Of a stretch of 64,000 nucleotides of DNA, positions 43,200 through 55,112 are shown in pieces. Below the pieces are notes generated by a model. The model did no database searches, was not told the DNA's origin, and saw only the letters and a list, made by a program, of their open reading frames with translations. The translations under genes were made by a program, and so were the position numbers. Source of the DNA: Ectobius pallidus (lineage: Eukaryota; Arthropoda; Insecta; Blattodea; Ectobiidae); the NCBI GenBank assembly GCA_964059195.1, contig CAXKWD010000001.1, forward strand, positions 216,388,484 through 216,452,483, in the 5' to 3' direction. The first letter of the stretch is position 1, and the number at the start of each line of letters is the position of its first letter.

Positions 43200-43830
43200 G
43201 CAGTATAGTATAACAGTAGCAAAGCTGTAATGAAAGGAAAATGAGACAAAGAAAATGCTTTCTTATGCACATTTGGTCTGCCATAACTTGTGGCAAAACA
43301 AAGCTTTACGTGTAGAGATGCCAAACAAGTAACAGTGCAATACAAGCAGAACCATAATTTGAGTAACTAACTAACTTAACTCCGTGGCGCTACATCCCTG
43401 GAGGGACTTGGCCTACCACCCGACCGCTGCGTCATCTCCCGTAGGCAGATGGCAGGATTGGGGGGCATGTGGTCAGCATGCCGACACCCACGGCCGTTAA
43501 TGGTGGTTTTCTTGACCGGAGCCGCTACTTCTCTATCAAGTAGCTCCTCAATTTGAATCACGAGGCTGAGTGCACCCCTACCAGACCTCCCTACCTCAGA
43601 AAAATCCGAGGAGGTACCGGGAATCGAACCCGGGCCGACGGATCTGTAGTCAGCGACGCTAACCACAGGACCACGCCGGCGGACATAATTTGAGTAAGTT
43701 TGGTGAATTTTCCCAGACTTTGACCTTGGATCGAACCAGGACGCACATATTGCATGTGGATTCTTGCTACACAGCTGGATTCACGAATGGAGAGTTCCAT
43801 TGACACACTGCACATATAAGATGGTGAGAT
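43200..43830 (-). mobile_element. decayed pogo-like MITE, family P1, copy 7, carrying SINE copy 3
   Basis: GGTCTGCCATAACTTGTGG, CAAAGCTTTACGTGTAGAGA, CTTTGACCTTGGATCGAACC and ATGGAGAGTT match P1 interiors in order, on both sides of the SINE. The canonical ends are lost. Confidence 0.8.
43367..43683 (-). repeat. tRNA-derived SINE, copy 3
   Basis: 317 bp between perfect 14-bp repeats CATAATTTGAGTAA (43353-43366, 43684-43697). Minus strand: box A-like GTGGTCCTGTGGTTAGCGTC, box B-like GGTTCGATTCC near 43626, tail ending AGTTAAGTTAGTTAG. The best-preserved copy. Confidence 0.95.
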
Positions 43831-44359
43831 TTTGGCACTTTATTTTTATAATTCCATTTTAGCCTACCATATTTAATTTTTTTATGATAGGCTATGTAAT
43901 GTTAATTATAACTGTTTAATTAAGAATAAAATGGTAAAATAATTTTATATATGGGCCTATAGATTTCTTTTTCTTTTCAAATCTCCTTTCCTAAAATTTG
44001 GGTGTGGGTATTATTCGGGGGGTATATATTTAGATCATATTGAAAGTGAATTTTCCTTAAAAATAAAACCTTTTTTACCTATAAATTAAGCATGTAACAT
44101 TGATACTGGTCACATATAAATATTAAGTTTATGATAATATTACTGGGCTGTACTCACTTCTAATATTTGCATGTAACGCTACCGTAGTTATATTAATATT
44201 AAAGGTCTGTGGCAATGTTTAATGCACTGCTGGTTACATTAATAATCAAAGTCGATGCTAATATAGCCAGATGTACTCACCTATAAATCATGCATTTAAT
44301 CCTGCTGGTAGTAACATTAATTTTCAAGGTCTATGCTAATACGTCTGGGCTGTACTCAC

Positions 44360-44455
44360 CTCTAAAATATGCATGTAATACTGCTGCTCGCTCTCGGAAC
44401 TGGCCATGTACAAGAACAAATCATTCATTTGCGAGGTATGGAGAGCCCAAAGCAT
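44360..44455 (-). CDS. timeout: timeout exon encoding MLWALHTSQMNDLFLYMASS
   Basis: 96 nt, 32 codons, phase 0 at both sides. Acceptor TTTACTTTGCAG is read down to 44456 and donor GTGAGT follows 44360. The product reads MLWALHTSQMNDLFLYMASS, then ESEQQYYMHILE. It matches the TIMELESS segment LLWA.H.S..DDL.L..ASS..E.....H.LE residue for residue in length. Confidence 0.96.
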
Positions 44456-44891
44456 CTGCAAAGTAAAGAAAACAATCAAACTCTAACTCAGTTCCTAACT
44501 TCCATAACTCAACTGAACTGACAGCTCCCTATCCATTAGGCTATTAGTTTATTACACTAGGTAACAAAAAGATGTTTATACTCATTTCTAAGTGTTTATT
44601 AGATAAAATAAACATGCTGAACATGCATATACCATTAGAAAATGTCTATGAAAGTGATTATAAATTTCAATATTTCAGTGTTGTTATTATTTTGGTGGTA
44701 TTATTAAAAAAAATAATTATGTTTATATATATAATATTATGTTATGCAAGATTTATAATTCAACAATTAATATTATTACGAACTACCTGACTTGTTTAAA
44801 TTCTTACTCTCAGCTTAATTTGAAATTCCCACCACTTATAATCAGTTTATTGTAGGAAATAATAATTTCAATTCTTTTGTAAGTTCATAAT

Positions 44892-45381
44892 TAGGGTTCA
44901 AATGTTTATAATATGTCATATTTTTATCCTGACCCCTATTCTTGCCGCAAACACAAATTAAACATGAATTGAATATTTGTTATCCTGATCGGACCATTTT
45001 TATTTTGCATATAAAGTCATATTTCAGTTATAAATTCGGTAAAAGAGCACAACTATACAGTATATGCATTAAATTGTCAACTTAATTTTTTTCTGAAAAA
45101 GAGTTATGAATATTTTGGTTTAACTGTAATTGAAATGTGAAGGGACAATAACAGTAATAGCACTTATTACCTATTCTTCCTTGTTGTTAACAACTTCCAA
45201 TAGACATGTTTTAAAAATATTTTTAGTTCACATCTGCAGTGGTATCTGGAAACATTAACAGATTAGATGTTCTTTTATGAGGTCAATTTTTTTTTGTTTG
45301 TTTTTTTTATATTTAGTGATTTTAAGGTCATATTTGCAGTCACATTTTCCACCTTTTTAGGTCATAAACATCCGAACCCTA
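44892..45381. mobile_element. hAT-like MITE family B, copy 2
   Basis: 490 bp, ends TAGGGTTCAAATGTTTATAA and TTATGA-type inverse ending GAACCCTA; perfect 8-bp flanks TTCATAAT (44884-44891, 45382-45389). Confidence 0.94.
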
Positions 45382-45389
45382 TTCATAAT

Positions 45390-47870
45390 GAATGATGTTT
45401 GCAAGAAGATAGGAAACAAACATTACTTGAAAACTAAATTGGGTCTATTGTTGTTGCAGATTTTCTTAATAGACATCTTTGATGAATTAACCAATTTAAT
45501 TAAATTTATATATTTTTAACTTACAAAAACAAAAACAAAATTCTGATACAGAATAAGAAGCTGTATTGCAAGGAGTATGTATTTAATTGTTTCAACCTGA
45601 TACAGAGATTTATTGTTCACCAGGCAAGACTGAGTTTTCTTAAACAGTGGCTGTCTTATTACTACCCTTCATGCAATTTAAAAAAAAAAAAGCGTATAAT
45701 TGTTCGTGCTATTTTAAGAAGACCTCATCCTAAACCATTGTCTAGATCTACAAAAGAAAATAATAGCATTGTTCCCTAATCCTAAGATCTGCACCGACAC
45801 CGACAAAGAACAGGTGCTCTTGTAGCCATGTGGATTTCCCCAGTGTTGCCGCTGTCATTCACATCTTCTCAAGTGAAGTAAACGAAGGCAACATTGTTCT
45901 GGACTACAGACAAGTGTGAATACGTCTAATTACCTTTCTATTCACTGACTGACAGGTTGAAGAGGATTAAGGTGGCAGAAGGTAGAGGCATTTCTTGGAA
46001 AAAGTATTTAAGAAGTGGCACCCACAATATATATTAAATAAAACCTTTAGCTCTTACTAAGCAACTCATGTATAAAATTTAAATAAAATTTTTAGTGCCA
46101 TTTTAGAGCTAACCATGAAAGATGGAATTTTCTTAAGTGGCATGAAAAGAGAAAGTCATCAATCTTAATGTCAGATCCCCAGAAGGTACCTAACCTAGAT
46201 ATAACATTTTGTTTTCATATGATTTTCAGTTCTGGAGCTAAGCTGTTCACAGACATAAAGACACACACACAGACATGTTTTTGAAAAGAGTATTTTTGGA
46301 TTCAGGGTACCTCAAAATGTGTATTCATCTTAAAAAATCAACATCAGATTTCAGGGTCAAACACAATACAGCCATTTCATAATTACGGGTGGGACATTCT
46401 AGCAAATTATAAAAATTATTTTTGTTTATTACATATCATAAATAATAAACTAGAATTGGTTATTTACACTCTGTAAAATTTACAATGCCTTCTCCTCCAC
46501 ACTACATGCAAAGCATTATTTAAAATTTATTTAAAATTTGTTTATCAAAATCTGTTACGGGTGGGACATAATTTGGACACTGATTTTAATGATGAAAAAC
46601 AAAAGTTCATTTGCTGTACTGCTATTACTGTTAGGGTCTTAATGTTCTTATTAATGAAGGTACGAGGGATTAAATACAAATTAACAACTGTTTCAGGTTG
46701 TCAGAACATTTCTTTAACTCATCAATAATAATTTAACAAAACTATCACCATTATGAGTGGGACAAAAGTCGCTGTTTGTTATTTTACATAGTAATTAAGC
46801 ACACACATTTTTTGAAGTTAATCTTATACCAAATTGTCCCAGAAGATGTATATTTACTCAAATGAAAATGGATATAACTGATTAGGCCTACTCTTGACTA
46901 CTTGGTAATAAAGAGTGTTAAAATCATGCTAAAAATGAAATGAAATGAATGAAAAAAAAAAAAATTAAAAAAAAAAAAAAAAAAAAACTCAACGCAATAA
47001 ATAAGTAAATCAACAGATTTTACACATGAAACCACTTCAGATACACTAAGTCCTTAATATTCAGAGAATTTGAGGTTTTAAACTTATTTTTGGCCACACA
47101 ATTACAATAATTTTATAATTTCTCTCTTTGAGGGAAAAATTCCCATATTTTATGAAATGGCCGAATACTTTCTCTACCTATAGTGCTAATGGTACAGGCA
47201 GAGGAAGTAAAAGTTAGATAAACTAAACTTGTTACTTACTGTTATTTGTCACTTTGTAATCACTAACAGAGTTAAAGTTTAGTGGTTGTCTGTGTAAAGG
47301 GATCTGCTTATATGAAAAGCGAGCTTAAAAAGGAAGTCTGCAAAATGAGATTGCTTGGTAGAAGCTCTATAAAGATGCCTGTGGCCTCGGTAAATATAAG
47401 AGGCCTATACAGTAAAATGTTTCTCCTCTTTCTTCTGCCTACAATGCCTCAAGCATTTGTGTTTCAATTGAATGAGGTTGTTACCATATGTAGGTCTACT
47501 TATTTCCCTGCCTTCAATTTTATTAAGTTTTCATAGCACACGCAGCTTTTCTTGTTTCTAGCTCATTAGTAAGTCATTTATCTGTTAGCAATCAAAATAA
47601 CATTTAAATTTAATTTAAACATGTCAATAGCTTGAAGGAATCATGTAGAACTTCTTTTCTTCTATAAACTGAATAAGTTTTCCTCTTTAATTTACTGAAA
47701 AGAATAACAAAATAGTTCAAATACTTTCCAAGTTTCAGAAAAAACAGATATTTGTTGATTTAATTGGAACTTGAAATTAACTAGCATGCCATCTCTTCAC
47801 ATACATTTCCTATAACTTACATTTTTAAATCCATTTTTTCATAACTCGAGAAGATTTAAATATATTAATT
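45390..47870. other. intronic stretch without bounded elements
   Basis: 2.5 kb, AT-rich, with A-rich runs at 46953-46987 and short phrases such as GGGTGGGACA recurring at 46388, 46560 and (GAGTGGGACA) 46755. No inverted ends, RNA gene or coding remnant supported; the 84-codon frame at 47282 is unassigned. Confidence 0.4.
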
Positions 47871-47879
47871 AAATTTTGC

Positions 47880-48420
47880 AGACATCTATATTGCATACCA
47901 AATAAAAATCAGGTAAACTGATATAACAAAGTACAAGAATGCTTTTGTTTATTCAGTGATAATTGCAATTATGATATGCAGAAAATAAGTTATTTTTGTA
48001 ATCAATTTCCGAGTACCTCCCAACCAAATTTGTTGATTTTCTCACTAACAGCTGCAGCAAAATGGGGGGCGAGCATTGTTGTGAGAAAATTGATACCATC
48101 AACATGAATGTTACAGCCAGACCTGGCACCGTCGGACTTTCATTTGTTTGGTCCCATGAAGAAATTCCTGGCCGGTAAACATTTGTGTCAGATGCAGAAG
48201 TGAAAACAGCAGTCCACAAATGGCTATACTCCAACCGAACAAACTTCTATGAACAGGGTATTTTCCAACTGGTATCACGATGGGAGAAATGTGTTGAGAA
48301 ACTTGGCGACTATACAGAAAAATAGACAAAAGATGTCCCTTCACATGTGAATTTTTTGTAATTATACCTATTAAATTATTTGTAAAAAAAAAAGTGTGCA
48401 TGGAACGCCATGCAACAGAA
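47880..48420 (+). mobile_element. mariner-like fragment and flanking repeat
   Basis: The left part (47890-47990, CAGTGATAATTGCAATTATG) is homologous to 52230-52313 plus 53064-53100 and gives the empty site of element F3. The right part holds a broken transposase end (see 48113-48325). Confidence 0.8.
48113..48325 (+). pseudogene. mariner transposase C-terminal fragment, frameshifted
   Basis: QPDLAPSDFHLFGPMKKFLA then GKH in one frame (catalytic third Asp region), and SDAEVKTAVHKWLYSNRTNF, YEQGIFQLVSRWEKCVEKLG, DYTEK in another, ending at TAG 48323. One frameshift near 48190. The N-terminal two thirds are absent. Confidence 0.9.
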
Positions 48421-48436
48421 GTGAAACTTGTTTTAA

Positions 48437-48745
48437 TTTTTGGATTTTTTAATTTCCAATTTTTTAATTTTGGATTTTTTTATTATTAAATTTTGGATTT
48501 ATTATTTTTTTTAATTTTTTATTTTTGAATTTGAATTTTTTTATTTTTAAATGTTGGATATTTGGATTTTTTTATTTTTTAAATTTTGGATTTTTGCACT
48601 TTTGAATCTTTGAATTTTTTAATTTTGAAATTTTGGATCTTTTAATTTTGGATTTTTTAAATTTTGAATTTTGTTAATTATTTAATTTTGGATTTTTAAA
48701 TTTTGGGTTTTTTAATTTTTGGATTTTCGATTTTTAATTTTGGGA
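48437..48745. repeat. TTTTGGATTTTTTAA low-complexity minisatellite
   Basis: Degenerate repeats of AATTTTGGATTTTTT over 300 bp with irregular period. Confidence 0.9.
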
Positions 48746-51190
48746 ATTAATCATTGAGTTGATTGTTTTCTGTGCAGTCCGTTCTGTCCATTGAGCTCTA
48801 TTACATACTGGAGGTAGCACTGCATGATGAAAAATCGTGACGGCAGGGTTCGCGGTCCGCCATGAAAGGGAACGTATACTTTAGCTCCTATCCCATATCT
48901 CCTTCTAACAAACTCATGTGTATTAATGGAATTATGAAGATGTATTGGAGTTTTTAAAACACTTTTATGAATGAAACGTTTCAATATAAACTACTTGATG
49001 CTTTTTAAGTACATAACAAAACTAATTTCATATTGTAATGGTTTGGTAAAAATATTTCTTTAATCTGAATCAGGCGTGAATGTGCATTGGTTAACAGTTG
49101 TAAACACTCGCATTTAAAAAATTTAAAATAACTTCACATTAGGCCTACATTTTGCGATATTAAGATTGATTTCTATATATAAAGAGAATAGGCAAAATCT
49201 GTGCTAAGTGCTTTGGGAATGTATAAACCGTGACCTTCAACTGTACTGGATACAAGTCACATTATTTATTATTTATTTTAAATAATTCCTGTAGACTAGC
49301 GCAAAGGGAAGCCACTGAAATGAAATTTCAAAATACTTTAAGTCAGTAGGCCTACTTAGAAATTCCTTTTTCTTCAAATCTGAAATTAATTAGTCATGCT
49401 ATTTATCTTCTTGTTCTTGCGACAGACAATCGTCTGTAGCCTTTTGTTCTTTCTCAATTATGTTTTGATAGGAGATGGTGGGAGGTCATCTGTTTGTGTC
49501 TGTTTATCTATTTTCGTATAATTTTCAGCGAGGTCTTATACAAAAACATCTGCTTCCTCTTATTTCTGCGATTAAAAACTAGCATGAAAAATTTAGGCCT
49601 ACATGCATAAGTATACTATGTTTACATGACTGACATATTGCATAATTTATATTCCTACATGGTACCTAAAGTAGGCCTACTACTAACCACATTACGAACC
49701 AGTTGTCTTTTTGGAACAATAATTTTTTGAGGATGTCCTGGAAAATTGAAGACTGATGGTACAGCAACTTTTAGTAATTTTACAAGTGCACCAGACCTTG
49801 ACTGATAGCAATCAGGTGTAGAGTGTCTGCTGCTTAATGTACTGTACGCTGTGGGTGACCAGTGGCCTTCCTAGGGCGGGGCGGTCCGACCCGGGCCCCA
49901 CTTACTATGGGGGCCCCCAGTGATGCCCCGCCCTAATATAAAAATTAATGTTCCACCTCTTTTTTTGCTCATCGGAATTTTTGTATTAAATACAAGTATT
50001 GCATATTTGACGTGTTAGCAATAACAAAAAATTGACTCCAGTTATCAATGTTTTAGTCTCCGGCTGTGAGAGGTTACTAGGAGATGCGTAGTTGGATACT
50101 GCGCTGAAATGCATCATTCAACTGATGAAAAATAGAACATGTCCTAATTTTTGTCACATTTAAACATGGCCTTTTTCCCATTCCATTACTTTTTAATTAT
50201 GCACATATTTGTATTTTTCTAATTAGTTAACTTAATATTATTGGACTAATATATGTTTGTATTTAATAAATAAATACATTAAATACTACATGAGTTCGCT
50301 CCCTTATTCTGGCTTTTATTTTTTTCGTATAGCTTAGCCCATGGAGACGATCTGAAAGACAGAAAAAGGCTAGCCAAAGAAAAAGAAGTTAAAAATATCC
50401 GTGTTCGTAGCTTTTGCTGGGGGAAGGGGCCAAAAAAATAAATCCGCTCTTGACCTCAAGTGGTCTAGTTACGCCAATGTGGGAGACCAATATTCTCTGC
50501 GCATTGCTTGAACCCACTTCTTCGGAATATCAGGCCAAGAAAATGGAAACCTGTTCGGAATAAACAAACATGCACATATTGCAATTTCCTAATATTATTA
50601 TTAAAATGGAAACCTGTACAAACAGGCAAGAAAAAGACAAGCGTTCGTGACTATGCTATGCTTGAGGTTAAGTCAGATTCGGCCAGTATACTCAAATGTT
50701 CCAAACAAAAATAACCTACTTGTGAAACTTAAATCCACTTCCAATTCTCTGGAGCTCTGTGCAGCCATATGCCACGCAATATTTGACCATTTTGTCATGA
50801 AAAATAACAAAAACGCATTCATAAATATATGTTTACCATAGGAAACACACTTCACCAATACGTACGGAGTAGCCAACTTAACAAGTGAACGTCACGATTT
50901 ATGCAATTCCAAAGCACAGCTGTTGTGTATCCTGCTTATATATTGAGATCACTGGTTCTGTCACACCTCACTAATTTAGTGACGATTTTGAGTGTTACAT
51001 TAATTTTGTGACAATTTTTTAGCGTTACACAAGCTCTGGATTTACCCCTACCGCGACTAAAGAATTTTCACTTCAAAAAAATTATTGTGCATTACTTTAC
51101 GATCCACCCTCGTATATGATAAAAGTAAACTCTGTTTGGTAAATGAAAAACCAATAATTTTCTTTTTTTACATTCTGACTTTCTAACATC
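48746..51190. other. intronic stretch, mostly unassigned
   Basis: It includes a GC-rich patch at 49859-49935 (CAGTGGCCTTCCTAGGGCGG, then GGCGGTCCGACCCGGG) that looks like one end of a hAT-like element without a recognised partner. Nothing else supported. Confidence 0.4.
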
Positions 51191-51235
51191 TTATCCATTG
51201 TCCAAAGAAAATGTGGTAGGTAAGAGACTGCTTAC

Positions 51236-51370
51236 CTGATCGTGAATGCTTGCATCGTTATCCGTTCTTTTCTCAGCTGCTGGGTCAGCAGGAACTTGTA
51301 GAACATTTCGCACCAGTATCAAGATCCTCTCAATGATAAGACCTTTCTCCGACTCCCTCTCCATAGAATC
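51236..51370 (-). CDS. timeout: timeout exon encoding [20 protein letters not shown]
   Basis: 135 nt, 45 codons, phase 0 at both sides. Acceptor TTTGTTTGCAG is read down to 51371 and donor GTAAGC follows 51236. The product reads [20 protein letters not shown], then [20 protein letters not shown] and SIHDQ. It matches TIMELESS LIERIL.LVRN.L.VPAD...EK..D.DAS.HDQ. Confidence 0.97.
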
Positions 51371-51593
51371 CTGCAAACAAATTTTTTTGTAACAGAATCT
51401 ACAGGACAGCCCTCTGAAGAAGCCAGACCAAAGAGGATATCAGGATTTACAAGGTAAGAAATATTCAGATCTTACAGTAAGCCTGAGTAGGCTTATTATA
51501 CCTCAAACAGAACATTACTGCATTTACTGAATCAATAAATATGAAATATGGGCAATAACTGAATTGGTCATTTGAAAAGGATACATACCCACA

Positions 51594-52200
51594 CAGGGTC
51601 ATATTTAGCTACTTAAGCACCCCTAGGCAGAATTTCCACATGAATGTACCATAAAGTAACCTACAATAAACACATTAATAATAATAATAACAATAATAAT
51701 ATATAATAAATAAATAAATAAGTAAATAAATAAACAGGTTATTACTATCGTTTTTAATATAGGAAATGCCTATCTCAGATAAATCACACGAACCACATTT
51801 TTGGATACTGTTCGCCACATTATTATACTCTGAATCTCACTCAAACTGAAACAAGCTAGCTGTGTTTGTTTTTTAAAGAGGTCATTTATTTTTGCACACT
51901 ATCTCACAGTTTCCACTACTTTTATTGCCTTGTCTTTTGCGAGTTTCAGGTATTAAAAACTACTTAGCTTTTTCCGGCTATCACTCATTTTCACATAAGT
52001 AACAGATCACTGCACATAAATATTAATAAAATACCTGCACTCTTTACTGTTGCAAATGAAACTGGACTATACCAATACCAAGCTTAGTGGCGGCCGGTCT
52101 GTTCTTTAAAAAAAAAAAAAAGTAACAGCTTAAAAGCCGCCCCTTCAAATCTGCTGCCCTAGGCAGCTGCCTAGTCTGTCTGGGCTTAAATACAGCACTG
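51594..52200. mobile_element. hAT-like MITE family J
   Basis: 607 bp between perfect 8-bp repeats TACCCACA (51586-51593, 52201-52208). Ends CAGGGTCATATTTAGCTACT and its imperfect inverse TTAAATACAGCACTG, with CCTAGGCAG inside each. A poly(A) run lies near 52110. Confidence 0.92.
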
Positions 52201-52313
52201 TACCCACAAAAGTAAATTTTACAGGAGAAACAAAAACTAAATAAAATCAGGGTAACTGATATAGGCTAAATAAGTGCCAAAAGTGTTTGTTTAATCAGTG
52301 ATAATTGCAATTA

Positions 52314-53063
52314 CAGAGATGCCAACCTTGAAAGGTGGTTATCAGTAGTGTGAGTCTAATCGGATGGTGGGGGACTCGACGTCTCGGGCAAATTAATATA
52401 TGCAATTTCAAACATCAATATGCACTAAACACAGGCCTATCAACTAACCACGTCCTCCATGTTTAACCGAAAAATCACAATTACCGGTTTCACAAAATAC
52501 GTGATTCGGTGAAATTTTTGAAGGTCGAAGGCAAGGAAACTCTTCCGTATACTACTTTCGACATTGCTGATTTGCCGCAGTTCGTTTTTGTCCATCAGAT
52601 TCGTCACTGGTTTTACGTTTACACGACATATTTCCTCAATATCCTACTTGCACTGCAACACTCAATAAAACTTCTAGAAAGCAACGGCGTCGGCAGTCGT
52701 CAGCGGCATTACAGTGATGATAAAAAAATAGGAAATATGTTAACACCAAAGATGTTATAACTACAATTATGTTATAACTGTAAGATATAACACCTTTGGT
52801 TAATACACACTCACGTCAAAGATTATAGTGTCCAATGTCGCCAACGCAACGGATGTTTTCTTTTACAAACTATTTTTCATGATAACAGTTCGCATCTCTG
52901 CTGATACATTAACTTTTTTATGTTCGCGGGAGAAACGAAACATTATAAAAATAGATATTGGGATTCGTAAAATCCGTAATATTCAGTACAATTTCCGTAC
53001 TGCCGTAGCAAATTCAAGAAAATCGTAGAAACTACGGAAATTCCGTAGCAGTTGGCATCTCTG
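52314..53063. mobile_element. CAGAGATGCC element family F, copy 3 (6-bp TSD)
   Basis: 750 bp, perfect 6-bp flanks CAATTA (52308-52313, 53064-53069). About 96 bp near the left end (52357-52452) are absent from F1 and F2. The site is unbroken at 47957-47985. Confidence 0.93.
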
Positions 53064-53099
53064 CAATTATGATATGCAGTAAAGAAGTTTATTTTTGTA

Positions 53100-53940
53100 A
53101 TCAACCTCTGAATTAAGCTCCAGTTCGATTCATTAAGCAGGGCTTACGGAAGAATGAAGGTCTAAAGTTTGATAAACATATGTGAAGGAATATGTGCGTA
53201 GTCTTATTTGTCAAAGCTAGCTGTATTGCAACTTCCAGAGCTGTATATGAACAGTGTAAAACAACATGTTGTCATGAGAACTGATTTGCATTTGATAAAT
53301 TCTTTCTAAGATATTCCCATAAAATAGGCACTAAATTGAGCATTACTCTGGTACCAGTCAACCGATTTGTTACAAAGAAGGCTTAATTCTGTGGACGCTA
53401 TACAGGGTGTCCACCAAGTAATGCTGAATAAATTCCCGGATTATTCCCTGATTTTCATTGATCATTTCAGAATTCCCGACCAAAATATGAAGCGCTTTCT
53501 AATAACTGTGTAAGAAAAATTATAGGATTATACATACTTTAAATAAGAAAAACTTTTAGTAACAAAAGTAATTGCAAACAATAATTACTTAGGCTAAAAC
53601 AGATACATAATTTAGGAACAATAAAATAAATTAAATATACTTTCATATAGGCCTATTATTGTCTAGAAGTCTTTTTGATCACACTTTGCAATTTTTCGAA
53701 TTTTCTCGGATATTTTAACAAATTCATTGACTTTTCCCGGATTTTCCCGACCATACGAAATTCCCGGCCTTTTCCCGGATTTTCCCAACCAGTGGACACC
53801 CTGCTATAAATGCGTATATCAAGTTTCATGAAAATCCGATAAAGCATATTTGAGTTATCGTGCGTACAGAGACACGTGGACAGATATTTACTGTTCACTG
53901 TACAGTCTCAGAAAGTACCAATCTGGCACTTAATAAATAG
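53100..53940. repeat. dispersed repeat G, copy 2, split by element S2
   Basis: Matches 9330-9492 and 10038-10075 on either side of the insert at 53403-53803. Confidence 0.7.
53403..53803. mobile_element. MITE family S (CAGGGTGTCC ends, 5-bp TSD), copy 2
   Basis: 401 bp, ends CAGGGTGTCCACC and GTGGACACCCTG, flanked by CTATA on both sides (53398-53402, 53804-53808). The empty site is at 9393-9400 (GACGTTATAAATG). TTCCCGGATTTTCCC motifs lie inside. Confidence 0.92.
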
Positions 53941-54439
53941 TGAATGAAAGCAATTATCACACAATTTTGAATTAAAAGTAGGTATCTGTCTTTTCTAAAT
54001 GAAAGACAATTTGATTTTTCATTTTTAGCATTAAAAGAATTCTTATGGTCTGAAGGACCTCCCAACCTGGAAACTATGTCCATCATGCGTATGCAATCAT
54101 TGATTGCGACATAGTGCAGCGGTTATTGACTTTTGTGTTGTGATGTAAAATCTGCTTTCAGCAGGTAGAAGCATTTTACTTAAAATGAAATATGGCTCTG
54201 AAAAGTGAATCCATTTGCAATTTTTAAAAATGTACAGAGTATGGTCAAACAATTTTTAATCACATCTAAACCACATGAAAGGGCCATGTTGTGCTGCATT
54301 TCGTCAACTCACTGTGCTATGAACTGGAAGGTTGCAGGTTTGATCCCTGATGAGGTAACTAAATTTTTTATTTTTTTTTTTTCAATTACATTAATCTGGA
54401 AATGTTGTGAAGTGTCAACTTTATACATTAGACTTTTAT

Positions 54440-54905
54440 TCAACTTGACATTGGTCATACAGAGAGACCAACTTTTGATCACTTGTGTCGTAGAAGTCTG
54501 CCGCCTGAGATTTGAACCACTGTGTGACACCAATCTCCGCTTCTCTGCCATTCTCTGTCATTTATTGATATGTAGGAAAAGATGGAAATCACTGGGAGCG
54601 AGGTCCGGGCTGTAGGGTGGATGTTGAAACATCTCCTAGCCAAACGTTTGCAGGAGACTTGCAGGGAGGTGTTGAAGTCTCCACCTTAAAGCTCGGACTG
54701 TGCACCCAGAGATTTTCATCTTTTCCTATCCTCAAGAAACAACAGTGAATGACAGAGAATGGTAGAGACTGACAGAGAAACGGAGAAGGTTATCACACAA
54801 TGGTTCAAATCCCAGGTGGCAGACTTCTACGATACAAGCGTTCAAAAGTTGGTCCCACGTTATGACAATGTCTCAATTCCGGTGGCAAATATGTTAAAAA
54901 ATAGC
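54440..54905. mobile_element. two mariner 3' ends in opposite orientation
   Basis: Minus strand from 54660: MFQHPPYSPDLAPSDFHLFL then stop; plus strand from 54680: APRDFHLFLSS..., QWFKSQVADFYDTSVQKLVP then RYDNVSIPVANMLKNS and stop near 54904. The two halves are diverged inverted copies meeting near 54660-54680, both broken. Confidence 0.85.
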
Positions 54906-55112
54906 TGAACATTTGCTGTGTCTGTTGCAGTACATATTTTGATGAAATTTTGTTTTGTTTGTGTAAACGGCCCTAGGGAAACTTACTTTATGAATGCGCT
55001 TTGAATGTTCTGAATTAGGAAGATTTTACTTACAATAATTACATAAAGTTGAATGTTTTACAGTTTAATGTAAATAACATTGATGCTTCACAATGTTTTT
55101 CTGATTAATATA

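Noticed and set aside
49859..49935. hAT-like end with GGGCGGGGCGGTCCG
   Set aside because: Only one end found, no duplication, so no element is called.
54490..54820. tRNA box B-like GGTTCAAATCC
   Set aside because: It is part of the mariner coding sequence (WFKSQ), not a tRNA-like promoter.
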